DNA from: JBELHR01 sp049607205
GTDB lineage: Bacteria; Bacteroidota; Bacteroidia; Flavobacteriales; Flavobacteriaceae
Length of the DNA stretch: 64,000 nucleotides
Assembly: GCA_049607205.1 (NCBI GenBank)
Contig: JBMYWH010000004.1
Span: forward strand, 1-64,000
Direction of reading: 5' to 3'
Both the position numbers and the translations under genes were made by a program. The notes under the pieces are model-generated. The model made no database searches. It saw nothing but the letters and a program-made list of their open reading frames with translations, and was not told the origin of the DNA. Of this stretch, positions 38,206 to 47,068 are shown piece after piece (the first letter of the stretch is position 1; every line of letters starts with the position of its first letter).

Positions 38206-39477
38206 TTAGATTGCATCGAAGCCTGTGTAAGATCTCAATACTTCTGGAATTTCGATTCCGTCTTCTGTCTGATAGTTCTCTAAGATTCCAGCCAATACTC
38301 TAGGCAAGGCAAGAGAACTTCCGTTTAAGGTGTGAGCTAAATGCTTCTTACCTTCTTTATCTTTAAATCTCAATTTAAGCCTGTTCGCCTGGAAGGTTTC
38401 AAAATTAGATACAGAACTAATCTCTAACCACCTTTTCTGTGCGGTAGAGTAAACTTCAAAATCATAGGTTAGGGTTGAGGTAAATCCTAGATCCCCAGCA
38501 CATAGTCTTAAAATTCTATAAGGTAATTTCAATTCTTCTAATATGTTCTTGATATGATCTACCATTTCAGTAAGCGCTGCTTCTGAGTTTTCTGGTTTTT
38601 CCACACGAACAATTTCTACTTTGTCAAACTGGTGTAAGCGATTCAACCCTCTAACATGAGCACCGTAAGATCCTGCTTCACGTCTAAAACAAGGCGTGTA
38701 ACTGGTAAGTTTTACAGGTAATTCTTCTTCTTTTAAGATAACATCTCTGAAGATATTAGTCACAGGGACTTCTGCTGTTGGAATAAGGTATAGGTTGTCT
38801 CCAGTAACGTGATACATCTGTCCTTCTTTATCTGGAAGTTGTCCCGTTCCGAATCCAGAAGCTTCATTCACTAAATGAGGAACCTGAGTTTCGCTGTATC
38901 CAGCTCCTGTGTTTTTATCTAGGAAATAGTTGATCAAGGCTCTTTGAAGTCTTGCTCCTTTTCCTTTATATACAGGGAATCCAGCTCCGGTGATCTTAGT
39001 TCCTAATTCGAAGTCAATAATATCATGCTTCTTAGCAAGTTCCCAGTGAGGAAGGGCTTTTTCATTGAGTTCAGGAATTTCTCCGTGTTCAAAAATAGTC
39101 ACGTTGTCCTCCTCAGTAGTTCCTGCAGGAACTAGAGTGTTAGGAATGTTAGGGATGCTGTAAAGCAATTGATTTAAATCCTCTACGGTCTGATTTAACT
39201 GTTCTTGAAGTTGCTTGCTCTCTTGTTTAAGTTGAGCAGTCTTCTCCTTTAAGATGGCAGCCTTTTGAGTTTCACCGGACTTAAATAATCCTCCAATTTC
39301 TTTAGATAAGGAATTTGAGGAAGCAAGTGTATTATCAAGTTGGTTTTGGATCTCTTTTCTACTTTCATCTAGGCTAATTGCCTTTTCAATAACGGCCTGT
39401 GCGTCTTGGAAGTTTCTCTTTTCTAAACCTTCAAGAACAAGTCCTTTGTTTTCTTTGATAAATGCTACTTGTAACAT
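38206..39477 (-). CDS. serS: seryl-tRNA synthetase
   Basis: 423 residues, normal length. The N-terminal coiled-coil arm (about 25-110, QLDNTLASSNSLSKEIGGLFKSGE) binds the long variable arm of tRNA-Ser. Class II motifs follow: YSETQVPHLVNEAS and VPVTNIF (motif 1 region), PCFRREAGSYGAHVRGLNRLHQFDKVE (motif 2), and LNGSSLALPRVLAGILENYQ (motif 3). It charges tRNA-Ser and tRNA-Sec. It is downstream of ribF with its own promoter at 39506-39537. Confidence 0.98.
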   Translation of the reverse strand: MLQVAFIKENKGLVLEGLEKRNFQDAQAVIEKAISLDESRKEIQNQLDNTLASSNSLSKEIGGLFKSGETQKAAILKEKTAQLKQESKQLQEQLNQTVEDLNQLLYSIPNIPNTLVPAGTTEEDNVTIFEHGEIPELNEKALPHWELAKKHDIIDFELGTKITGAGFPVYKGKGARLQRALINYFLDKNTGAGYSETQVPHLVNEASGFGTGQLPDKEGQMYHVTGDNLYLIPTAEVPVTNIFRDVILKEEELPVKLTSYTPCFRREAGSYGAHVRGLNRLHQFDKVEIVRVEKPENSEAALTEMVDHIKNILEELKLPYRILRLCAGDLGFTSTLTYDFEVYSTAQKRWLEISSVSNFETFQANRLKLRFKDKEGKKHLAHTLNGSSLALPRVLAGILENYQTEDGIEIPEVLRSYTGFDAI

Positions 39478-39505
39478 GTCTACGGTGTGTTTTTTATATA
39501 AGCTG

Positions 39506-39537
39506 CAAATTTATGAAAATCAACGCAAAGTCTTCAA
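39506..39537 (-). promoter_or_regulatory. promoter of serS
   Basis: The minus strand shows TTG (complement of 39535-39537), 21 bases, then TAAATTTG (complement of 39506-39513). It overlaps the 3' end of ribF. Confidence 0.6.
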
Positions 39538-40443
39538 TAATTTTGCACGATCCTTTTGCAGTTGTTCTTTTAAAGCTTCTAGATTATTGAAGCGCTTTTC
39601 TTCCCTGAGAAATTCTAGGAATTCAACCTCTAAAATGCGACCGTATAAATCCTGATCTAAGCCTTCAAAAAACACTTCAATACTCTGTTTTTTTCCATTG
39701 ATCGTCGGTCGGAATCCTATGTTAAGCATTCCTTTGTATTGTTGCCCGTCAATTGTAGATTGAACCAGGTAAGCTCCAGGTTTAGGGAGTTGTTTATGAG
39801 GGGTGTTAAGGTCTAGGTTTGCTGTGGGGAATCCCAGGGTTTTACCAATTTGGTTTCCTTTGACTACAGTTCCTTGTAGGCTATAGGGACTTCCTAGGTA
39901 ACGATTAGCCCTTTGAATGTCTCCCTCTTGTATGGCATTTCTAATTTTAGTAGAACTCACCGATACCGAGTCGATGTCCTGAGCAGGAATTTCCTCCACT
40001 TCAAAATCAAACATATGGCTGTATTCTCTAAGTTGATCGATGTTTCCCTCACGGTTTTTACCAAAGTGATGGTCATAGCCTATGATAAGTTTTGAAACCT
40101 GTAATTGATCCACTAGAATATTTCTCACAAATTCTAAGGCGCTCATCCTGGAGAAATCCTTGTCAAAGGGATGAATTACTAGATAGTCTAGGCCTGTTTG
40201 TGCTAGTCTTTGAGCTCTTTCATCAATGGTGTTGATCAGTTTGATTTCACTGTCTTTGCTCAAAACCATTCTTGGATGAGGATAAAAAGTGAAGACCACG
40301 GACTTCAAGCCTTTTTTCTTGGCTTGTGAAATCAGGTCTTGAATGATCTTTTGATGTCCGATATGAACCCCGTCAAAGGTTCCTATGGTCACCATAGTTT
40401 TTACCCCTTTAGGGAAATTCTTTGAATGATGAATAATCTCCAA
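39520..40443 (-). CDS. ribF: bifunctional riboflavin kinase / FAD synthetase
   Basis: 307 residues with a TTG start at 40441-40443, the only start codon available downstream of the promoter. The FAD synthetase half shows VTIGTFDGVHIGHQKII (about 17-33) and KLIIGYDHHFGKNREG; the kinase half has GTVVKGNQIGKTLGFPTANL and GMLNIGFRPTI. It phosphorylates riboflavin to FMN and adenylates it to FAD. Divergent from the metalloprotease gene; the two promoters overlap. Confidence 0.96.
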   Translation of the reverse strand: MEIIHHSKNFPKGVKTMVTIGTFDGVHIGHQKIIQDLISQAKKKGLKSVVFTFYPHPRMVLSKDSEIKLINTIDERAQRLAQTGLDYLVIHPFDKDFSRMSALEFVRNILVDQLQVSKLIIGYDHHFGKNREGNIDQLREYSHMFDFEVEEIPAQDIDSVSVSSTKIRNAIQEGDIQRANRYLGSPYSLQGTVVKGNQIGKTLGFPTANLDLNTPHKQLPKPGAYLVQSTIDGQQYKGMLNIGFRPTINGKKQSIEVFFEGLDQDLYGRILEVEFLEFLREEKRFNNLEALKEQLQKDRAKLLKTLR

Positions 40444-40463
40444 TTGCTCTTCTTTAGTGTTTA

Positions 40464-40492
40464 CAAAGTTATCGATTTTGATAAAAACTCAA
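40464..40492 (-). promoter_or_regulatory. promoter of ribF
   Basis: The minus strand shows TTG (complement of 40490-40492), 18 bases, then TAACTTTG (complement of 40464-40471). The predicted start is about 14 bases before the TTG start codon, which supports that codon. Confidence 0.6.
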
Positions 40493-40509
40493 TTAATTAT
40501 TTATATTTG
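40478..40509 (+). promoter_or_regulatory. promoter of the secreted metalloprotease
   Basis: TTG at 40478-40480, 21 bases, then TATATTTG at 40502-40509. It overlaps the ribF promoter on the other strand. Confidence 0.6.
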
Positions 40510-40525
40510 TTTTAAAGTACTTAAT

Positions 40526-43500
40526 ATGAGAAGATTTCTGATGCTTACCCTTGTGTTTTTGATGACATGGAATTCTCATGCTCAGAAGAAAGGACAATGG
40601 AGTCTACAGGTTAAAGAAGGAACTTCTCTGGAAAAATATTCACGAAACAGAACCTTACCGGAGCGTTATGTCGTTTTTCATTTAGAAAAGGCTCCTGAGC
40701 TTGAAGAGGATCAAGAGATTTCTCTGCCGATGCCCGATGGTCGGTTGTCTGATTTCGTCATAGAACGTCATGATGTGCTTTCTACAGAGTTAAGTGCAAA
40801 GTATCCTGAGATTCAGTCTTATCGAGGGTATTTACGTGCTGATCCGGAGCATCAAATTTTCATTTCTAAAGGTCGTGATGGGTTCTTCGGGATGGGGTTT
40901 TCGCCCGGTCAGGGGCAGTACTTCTTCGATCCAATAGACGGTTTAGAAAATGATTTCATTGTATATAAAAAGTCTGATTTGCCAGCTTCTTCCTTGGATT
41001 TTCTTTGTGAAGTGGGAAGTTTAAGTGGAAAGGCGGCCTCTTCTGAGGTGCATGTATCTGCGAGGCAGAATTCCGATTTGAGTGCTCGAGGTGCTGGAGA
41101 CGGTCAGTTGAGAACTTTTCGTTTGGCCGTGGCTACTACGGCAGAATATTCCAATTTTCATTTGAATAATCAGTCTGTTTCGGCCTCGGCTAGTGAATCA
41201 GAGAAAAAAGAAGCAGTACTCTCTGCGATTAATACCACCATGACGCGAGTCAATGGGATTTTTGAACGAGATGTGGCTTTGACTATGGAGCTTGTGGCCG
41301 GAAATGATGAATTGATTTTTTTTGATGCTGCGACCGATGGCTTAAGTAATTTTGATGCTGGGGATTTGATTGATGAATCTCAGGAGGTCATTGATGAGGT
41401 CATTGGTTATGATAATTATGATATAGGGCATACTTTTTCAACTGGAGGAGGTGGACTCGCTATGCTTAGGTCTCCTTGTACTACGAATAAGGCAATGGGG
41501 ATTACAGGGTCTTCTTATCCTTTAGGTGATGCTTATGATGTGGACTTCGTTGCGCATGAGATGGGGCATCAATTCGGTGCGACCCATACCTTTAATGGGA
41601 CAGATGGTTCTTGTTCAGGAAATAAAACGGTGAGTACCGCTGTGGAGCCTGGAAGCGGTTCTACCATTATGAGTTATGCAGGTTTGTGTTCAGGGATTAA
41701 TGTACAGAATCTTGCAGATTCCTATTTTCATACGGTGAGTATTGCTCAGATGGTAGATAATACTTATTCAGGGAATTCTGATTGTGGTGCTTTATCAAGT
41801 CTCGGGAATCAAGCACCTGTGGCAGATGCGGGAACAGATTATGTGATGCCGATTTCTACTCCTTTTATATTAAGCGGCTTTGCTAGTGATGCGGATTCGG
41901 AAAACTTGACTTATTCTTGGGAGCAAATTGACAATGGAACTGCCTCGGCGCCGCCTTCCTCGGATGATGTTGCAGGGCCTGTATTTAGGTCTTATGCGCC
42001 AGTTGAGGAGTCTTGGAGGAGTTTTCCTGTGCAAAGTGCCGTGCTTTCTGGAGAGAATGGGGCGCAATGGGAGGTTTTACCTTCGGTGTGGAGGGATCTG
42101 AATTTTGCTTTTACCGTGAGAGATAATCATCCTGGAGGAGGTCAGAGTGATGTAGATTATACGCTAATTAGTGTAATAGAAGAGGCTGGCCCTTTTGAAA
42201 TTAGTTCGTGGAACAGCTCGGGAGAAGTCTTGGAAGGTGGGACTTCTGTAGAGTTGACTTGGGAAGTCGCTGGAACGGATCAGGCTCCAATTGGAGTTGA
42301 GTTTCTTGACTTATGGGTTTCTTATGATAATGGAGTATCATTTGAATTATATCAGGAGAAGCTTGTTAATAATGGTGTTTATGATATGATTGTGCCCAAT
42401 GTGGATTCTGATGGATTTAGGGTCATGCTCAAGGCAGTGGATCATATTTTTTATGATATAAATAATCATGCGGTGCAAGTGCAGCGCTCGGATTTCAGTT
42501 TTGAATTTGTTGAAAGAGATTTAGAGGTATGTCTTCCAGGCGATGCGGTTTATGAATTGACTTATTCTGCCGCGGAAGGTTTTGGCTCTGAGGTGAGCCT
42601 GAGTGTTTCTGGTCTTCCTGAGGGAGCTCAAGCAAGTATTAGTCCTGAGGTTGTTCAGACTGATGCTACTGCTGTCGAGATTGTAATCTCAGGTTTGAAT
42701 ACGGAAATGATTGGGACTTATAATCTTGAATTTCTTGGGGTAGACGCTTCTAGTTCTCAAGAGAAAATTGTGGATTTGAGCTTAAGAGTTCTCAACGCTG
42801 AGCTAGATTCTCAATTATTAGTGAGTCCAGAACAGGATGAGGTGACTGAAGGCCTGTCTGTGATGTTTAGTTGGGAGACTCAGGAAAATGCTACGGAATA
42901 CTTATTGGAGGTTTCTAAGTCTTCTGATTTGAGTAATCCGGTGCTGTCCCAGATTTTTACTGGGGCAAGTTATGTGTATGAGGGTCTAGAATCGGATCAG
43001 ACCTATTATTGGCGTGTGAGTCCATCGAATCTTTGTGGGACGGGAGCGTCCTCTGAGGTTGCCTCTTTTCAGTCTGCGAATATTGTGGAAGAAAAAGCTG
43101 AGTATTCGGGAGGGGATCTTTCTATTCCGGACTCAGATTCTAAAGGGATAAGTGCTGTTGTTAGGGTGGTGAATGATTTTGTGATTAATGATGTAAATGT
43201 TGGGGTGGAGATTACCCACCCATGGGCTGGCGATATTTCTCTAGTTTTAATAAGTCCTTCTGGAACCTCTGTAGACCTGATCTATCAGAATGCTCTGGAT
43301 TCTGGAGATAATTTTGAGCAGACTGTGTTTGATGATCAGGCTTCTGTGTCCATAGGTTTAGCAAGTGCTCCTTTTACAGGGTCATTTAGACCGCAGGAAT
43401 CGCTGTCTAATTTCAATGAAGAGCTCTCTAAGGGAGATTGGGTATTGAGGGTGGTTGATGAAGCTTCCGGTGATTTAGGAGTGTTGACTGGGTTTTATGT

Positions 43501-44179
43501 GGCGCTTAGTGGCGTGGTAAATGATGATGTTGACGGAGATGGCGTGCTTAACTCAGAGGATAATTGTCCTTATGTTGCTAATTCGGATCAATTGGATAGT
43601 GATGGAGATGGTATAGGAGATGTTTGTGAAGAGGATTCTGGAGGAATTGATTTAGATACGGATCTTGATGGGGTTGCAGATAATATAGATAATTGTCCTT
43701 TGAGCTATAACCCAGATCAAGCTGATTTTGATTTTGACGGCATAGGAGATGTATGTGATGATGATATCGATGGTGATGGTGTTCCTGATCTGATCGATAA
43801 TTGCCCCAGAACTTTTAATGACGATCAGCTGGATATAGACGGTGATGGAATTGGAGATGTGTGTGATTCTGATATTTCTATGGATATAGCAATTCCTAAT
43901 GGTCTGTCTCCTAACGGAGATGGGTTGAATGACGTTTGGGACTTGAGTGTGCTTTCCGTGGTGTATCAAAGTGTGGAGGTTTTTATCTATTCTTCTTCGG
44001 GGGAATTACTCTTTCATGACCAAGATTATCAAAATAATTGGTCAGGTCAGCGTAATGTTGGGGTTTCTGGTCCTTTAGAGGTGGGGTCTTATTATTATGT
44101 TATTCGTGCAAATCAGGCGATTTCGTCAATTTATCTTCAAGAGCTAAGCCTGTCGGATTGGGTTTATTTGAATTATTGA
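40526..44179 (+). CDS. secreted reprolysin-like zinc metalloprotease with type B T9SS domain
   Basis: 1217 residues from the ATG at 40526, which places the signal peptide first (ending SHAQ, about 20). A propeptide-like region precedes the M12B-type catalytic domain with zinc motif HEMGHQFGATH starting at His344. Then come a PKD/Ig-like stretch, a fibronectin-III-like segment (about 760-850), a P-domain (about 860-985, ITHPWAGDISLVLISPSGT), thrombospondin type 3 Asp-rich repeats (about 1000-1110, DGDGVLNSEDNCP) and a CHU_C-type sorting domain (about 1121-1217, IPNGLSPNGDGLNDVW). It should be exported by the type IX system and attached or released at the surface as a protein-degrading enzyme. 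Confidence 0.93.
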   Translation: MRRFLMLTLVFLMTWNSHAQKKGQWSLQVKEGTSLEKYSRNRTLPERYVVFHLEKAPELEEDQEISLPMPDGRLSDFVIERHDVLSTELSAKYPEIQSYRGYLRADPEHQIFISKGRDGFFGMGFSPGQGQYFFDPIDGLENDFIVYKKSDLPASSLDFLCEVGSLSGKAASSEVHVSARQNSDLSARGAGDGQLRTFRLAVATTAEYSNFHLNNQSVSASASESEKKEAVLSAINTTMTRVNGIFERDVALTMELVAGNDELIFFDAATDGLSNFDAGDLIDESQEVIDEVIGYDNYDIGHTFSTGGGGLAMLRSPCTTNKAMGITGSSYPLGDAYDVDFVAHEMGHQFGATHTFNGTDGSCSGNKTVSTAVEPGSGSTIMSYAGLCSGINVQNLADSYFHTVSIAQMVDNTYSGNSDCGALSSLGNQAPVADAGTDYVMPISTPFILSGFASDADSENLTYSWEQIDNGTASAPPSSDDVAGPVFRSYAPVEESWRSFPVQSAVLSGENGAQWEVLPSVWRDLNFAFTVRDNHPGGGQSDVDYTLISVIEEAGPFEISSWNSSGEVLEGGTSVELTWEVAGTDQAPIGVEFLDLWVSYDNGVSFELYQEKLVNNGVYDMIVPNVDSDGFRVMLKAVDHIFYDINNHAVQVQRSDFSFEFVERDLEVCLPGDAVYELTYSAAEGFGSEVSLSVSGLPEGAQASISPEVVQTDATAVEIVISGLNTEMIGTYNLEFLGVDASSSQEKIVDLSLRVLNAELDSQLLVSPEQDEVTEGLSVMFSWETQENATEYLLEVSKSSDLSNPVLSQIFTGASYVYEGLESDQTYYWRVSPSNLCGTGASSEVASFQSANIVEEKAEYSGGDLSIPDSDSKGISAVVRVVNDFVINDVNVGVEITHPWAGDISLVLISPSGTSVDLIYQNALDSGDNFEQTVFDDQASVSIGLASAPFTGSFRPQESLSNFNEELSKGDWVLRVVDEASGDLGVLTGFYVALSGVVNDDVDGDGVLNSEDNCPYVANSDQLDSDGDGIGDVCEEDSGGIDLDTDLDGVADNIDNCPLSYNPDQADFDFDGIGDVCDDDIDGDGVPDLIDNCPRTFNDDQLDIDGDGIGDVCDSDISMDIAIPNGLSPNGDGLNDVWDLSVLSVVYQSVEVFIYSSSGELLFHDQDYQNNWSGQRNVGVSGPLEVGSYYYVIRANQAISSIYLQELSLSDWVYLNY

Positions 44180-44287
44180 TAATTTTACTGTTAAAACAAT
44201 GCGTTTATCTGAATTAATCAATTCGGTTTTGAGAAACTAAAAAAAAACGTATTTTGCCCCTCGAATTAACTAACCAACTTACTTTTT

Positions 44288-47056
44288 ATGAAAAAATTTG
44301 CCTTGTTGGTATTCGCATTTATGCTGAGTACTACATTATTTGCGCAAAGTGGATTGTCAGGTCAAGTCGTAGAACAATCTACGAAAATGCCGATTCCAGG
44401 TGCTAATGTGAAGGTTGTGGGCCAGAGTGTAGGAGCCATAACCGATTTTGATGGTAATTTTGATTTAGAGCTACAAGCTCCTTTTACGATAGAAGTGTCG
44501 ATGATGGGATATGGAACTCAAAAAATTGAAATCACAGATGTTTCCGCGAAGATCGTTGTTGAATTACTAGAAACTGTATCTGAATTAGATGCTGTAGTTG
44601 TTTCTGCTTCAAGAACTCCTGAGCGAATTATGGAATCACCTGTTACAGTTGAACGAATGGATGCAAGAGCAATCCAAGCTACTTCTTCTGCTACTTTTTA
44701 TGATGGTTTAGCGAATCTTAAAGGTGTTGATATCAACACGAATGCGTTAACGTTTAAATCTATTAATACTAGAGGTTTTGCTTCTTTTGGAAATACTCGT
44801 TTTATGCAACTAGTAGATGGAATGGATAACGCATCTCCTGCACTTAACTTCTCTTTAGGAAACTTATTAGGGATGTCTGAATTAGATGTCAATACGGTGG
44901 AATTATTGCCAGGAGCTTCGTCTGCTTTATATGGAGCAAATGCTTTTAACGGTATTTTATTTATGAGTTCTAAGAGTCCATTTGACTTCGAAGGGACTTC
45001 TACTTATGTGAAATCAGGAGTTACTTCTCAAGATGCTGCAGGGACTAATCTTTATTATGATGTAGGGATTCGTTTTGCTAAGAAGGTAAGCGATAAGTTT
45101 GCTTTCAAGTTAACAGCTTCTTTCTTAGAGGGTACAGACTGGTATGCTACGGATTATAGAGATTATTCTAATCCAGGAGCAACAAGAGAAAATACCTTGG
45201 ATTATGATGGTCTGAATGTTTATGGTGATGAGGTTGCTGTAACTATGGATTTTGATGAAATTGCTGCGAGCTTAGGTCTTCCATTAGGAGGTTTAGGTAC
45301 GGATCGTGTTTCTCGTACAGGGTATAATGAGGTTGACTTAATGGATTATGAAGCGAAGAGCTTCAAAGCGGGGTGGGCTTTCCATTTCCGTCCATTTAAG
45401 GATGATACAGAATTAATTTATAACGGTAAAGTAGGAACTGGTAATACAATTTACCAAGGGTCTAACCGTTATGCTTTAGATAAGTTCTTCATGCAACAGC
45501 ATAAATTAGAGGTTCGTAACAGAAACTTCTTTGCTCGTGTATATATGACTGATGAAAACGCTGGAGATTCTTATGATACTCGTTTTGCTGCAATTAACAT
45601 CAACCGTGACTGGAAAGGTGATACAGAGTGGTTTACTGAATATGCTCAGGCTTATATCTTAGGTCGTTCTGGATTAATACCTGGAGTTCCAGCTTTAGAT
45701 TATGATGCTGCACATAAATTAGCTCGTCAAACTGCCCAAGTGGGTGCTTATGTTCCTGGAAGCCCTGAGTTCAATGAAGCTCTTGATAGAATTAGCGCTG
45801 ATCCAGATTTCGAATCAGGTGCAAAATTTACAGATCAATCGAGGTTATACCACGGTGATTTGAATTATAACTTCAACGAATTAGTTAAAACTTTTGACTG
45901 GCAAGTTGGTGGATCTTGGAGAATGTATGATTTGAATTCTTCTGGAACTATTTATACGGATGCTGAAGATCCGATTTCTTATAATGAATATGGGGTGTAT
46001 ACTCAAATTCAAGATAAATTCATCGACGATCGTTTGAAACTTACGGCGTCTATACGTTATGATAAATCTCAAGTATTCGACGGAAGTTTCTCTCCTAGAG
46101 TATCTGTGTCTTATGGATTAGGGGAAAGAAAGAACAGAAACATTCGTGCTTCTTTTCAGACAGGATTCCGTAACCCAACAACTCAAGATTTATATATAGG
46201 GTTAGATTCTGGAGCTGGAATCTTAATTGGTTCAGCTGCTGATAACTTGGATCGTTATACTTCAGGACCTAAGACTTTGAGTGCTAGTGGTGCTGCAATT
46301 GTTGGATCTCCAACAGTACAATTATCAGGTGGAGATGCTTATAATAATTCTTGGGATGCTAATTCAGTTCTAGCTGGAGCACCGGTTCAGTCTAATGTTG
46401 GCTTAGTAGAGCCAGAGCAGGTTACTGCTTTTGAATTAGGATACCGTGCTGCTGTATTGAAGAAAATTTCTCTTGATGTTAGTGGATACTATAATAAGTA
46501 TGAGAACTTTATTGGAGGTAAAAATGTAATTTCTCCAATGTATGGTGAAGTAGGAGATAACTCATTATCTTTATTAGCACTTCAAAATGGTGATTATCAA
46601 GTTTGGCAAACCTATACAAACTCAAATGCCGATGTAACTTCTTATGGAGCTTCTGCTGGGTTGTACACTAAGGTTGGTAATGGATTCGAATTAGATTTCA
46701 ACTATACGTACAGTGCTTTTGATTTTGATCAAGAATCTGATCCGAATTATGAAGCTGGATTTAATACTCCTGAGCATGCTTTCAAAGCATCTTTAGGGAA
46801 TCCAAGTATTATAGATAACCTAGGTTTCAAGTTTAACTATAGATGGCAATCAGAGTACTTATGGCAATCTTCTTTTGCTGATGGTACAGTTTCTGAGCGT
46901 TCAATTTTTGATGCGCAATTTACATTCGCAGCTCCTAAGTTGAAATCTCAATTTAAGGTTGGTGGATCGAATATCTTTGGTAATGAGTATGTCTCAGCAC
47001 CTGGTGTAGGTTATACTGGATCTCAGTACTTTGCTTCTTGGACTATGAAACTTTAA
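44288..47056 (+). CDS. TonB-dependent receptor with CarboxypepD_reg-like domain
   Basis: 922 residues with a signal peptide ending LFAQ (20). Residues about 22-100 form a CarboxypepD_reg-like domain (GLSGQVVEQSTKMPIPGANVKVVG). The plug follows, with VSASRTPERIMESPVTVERMD and the region GFASFGNTRFMQLVDGMDNAS, then VELLPGASSALYGANAFNGIL. A 22-strand barrel fills the rest and ends in GSQYFASWTMKL. The next gene, 12 bases away, encodes a GDSL-like lipoprotein, so the two likely act together on one substrate, probably an ester or lipid. The substrate is not known. Confidence 0.95.
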   Translation: MKKFALLVFAFMLSTTLFAQSGLSGQVVEQSTKMPIPGANVKVVGQSVGAITDFDGNFDLELQAPFTIEVSMMGYGTQKIEITDVSAKIVVELLETVSELDAVVVSASRTPERIMESPVTVERMDARAIQATSSATFYDGLANLKGVDINTNALTFKSINTRGFASFGNTRFMQLVDGMDNASPALNFSLGNLLGMSELDVNTVELLPGASSALYGANAFNGILFMSSKSPFDFEGTSTYVKSGVTSQDAAGTNLYYDVGIRFAKKVSDKFAFKLTASFLEGTDWYATDYRDYSNPGATRENTLDYDGLNVYGDEVAVTMDFDEIAASLGLPLGGLGTDRVSRTGYNEVDLMDYEAKSFKAGWAFHFRPFKDDTELIYNGKVGTGNTIYQGSNRYALDKFFMQQHKLEVRNRNFFARVYMTDENAGDSYDTRFAAININRDWKGDTEWFTEYAQAYILGRSGLIPGVPALDYDAAHKLARQTAQVGAYVPGSPEFNEALDRISADPDFESGAKFTDQSRLYHGDLNYNFNELVKTFDWQVGGSWRMYDLNSSGTIYTDAEDPISYNEYGVYTQIQDKFIDDRLKLTASIRYDKSQVFDGSFSPRVSVSYGLGERKNRNIRASFQTGFRNPTTQDLYIGLDSGAGILIGSAADNLDRYTSGPKTLSASGAAIVGSPTVQLSGGDAYNNSWDANSVLAGAPVQSNVGLVEPEQVTAFELGYRAAVLKKISLDVSGYYNKYENFIGGKNVISPMYGEVGDNSLSLLALQNGDYQVWQTYTNSNADVTSYGASAGLYTKVGNGFELDFNYTYSAFDFDQESDPNYEAGFNTPEHAFKASLGNPSIIDNLGFKFNYRWQSEYLWQSSFADGTVSERSIFDAQFTFAAPKLKSQFKVGGSNIFGNEYVSAPGVGYTGSQYFASWTMKL

Positions 47057-47068
47057 TGCTTTAGAAAA

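Noticed and set aside
40457..40525. GTG-initiated extension of the metalloprotease
   Set aside because: It would run through the promoter and put 23 residues before a good signal peptide.
43652..43969. Open reading frame on the minus strand rich in Ile and Thr
   Set aside because: It is the antisense of the Asp-rich thrombospondin repeats; the repetitive codons keep the frame open. The plus strand has clear domains.
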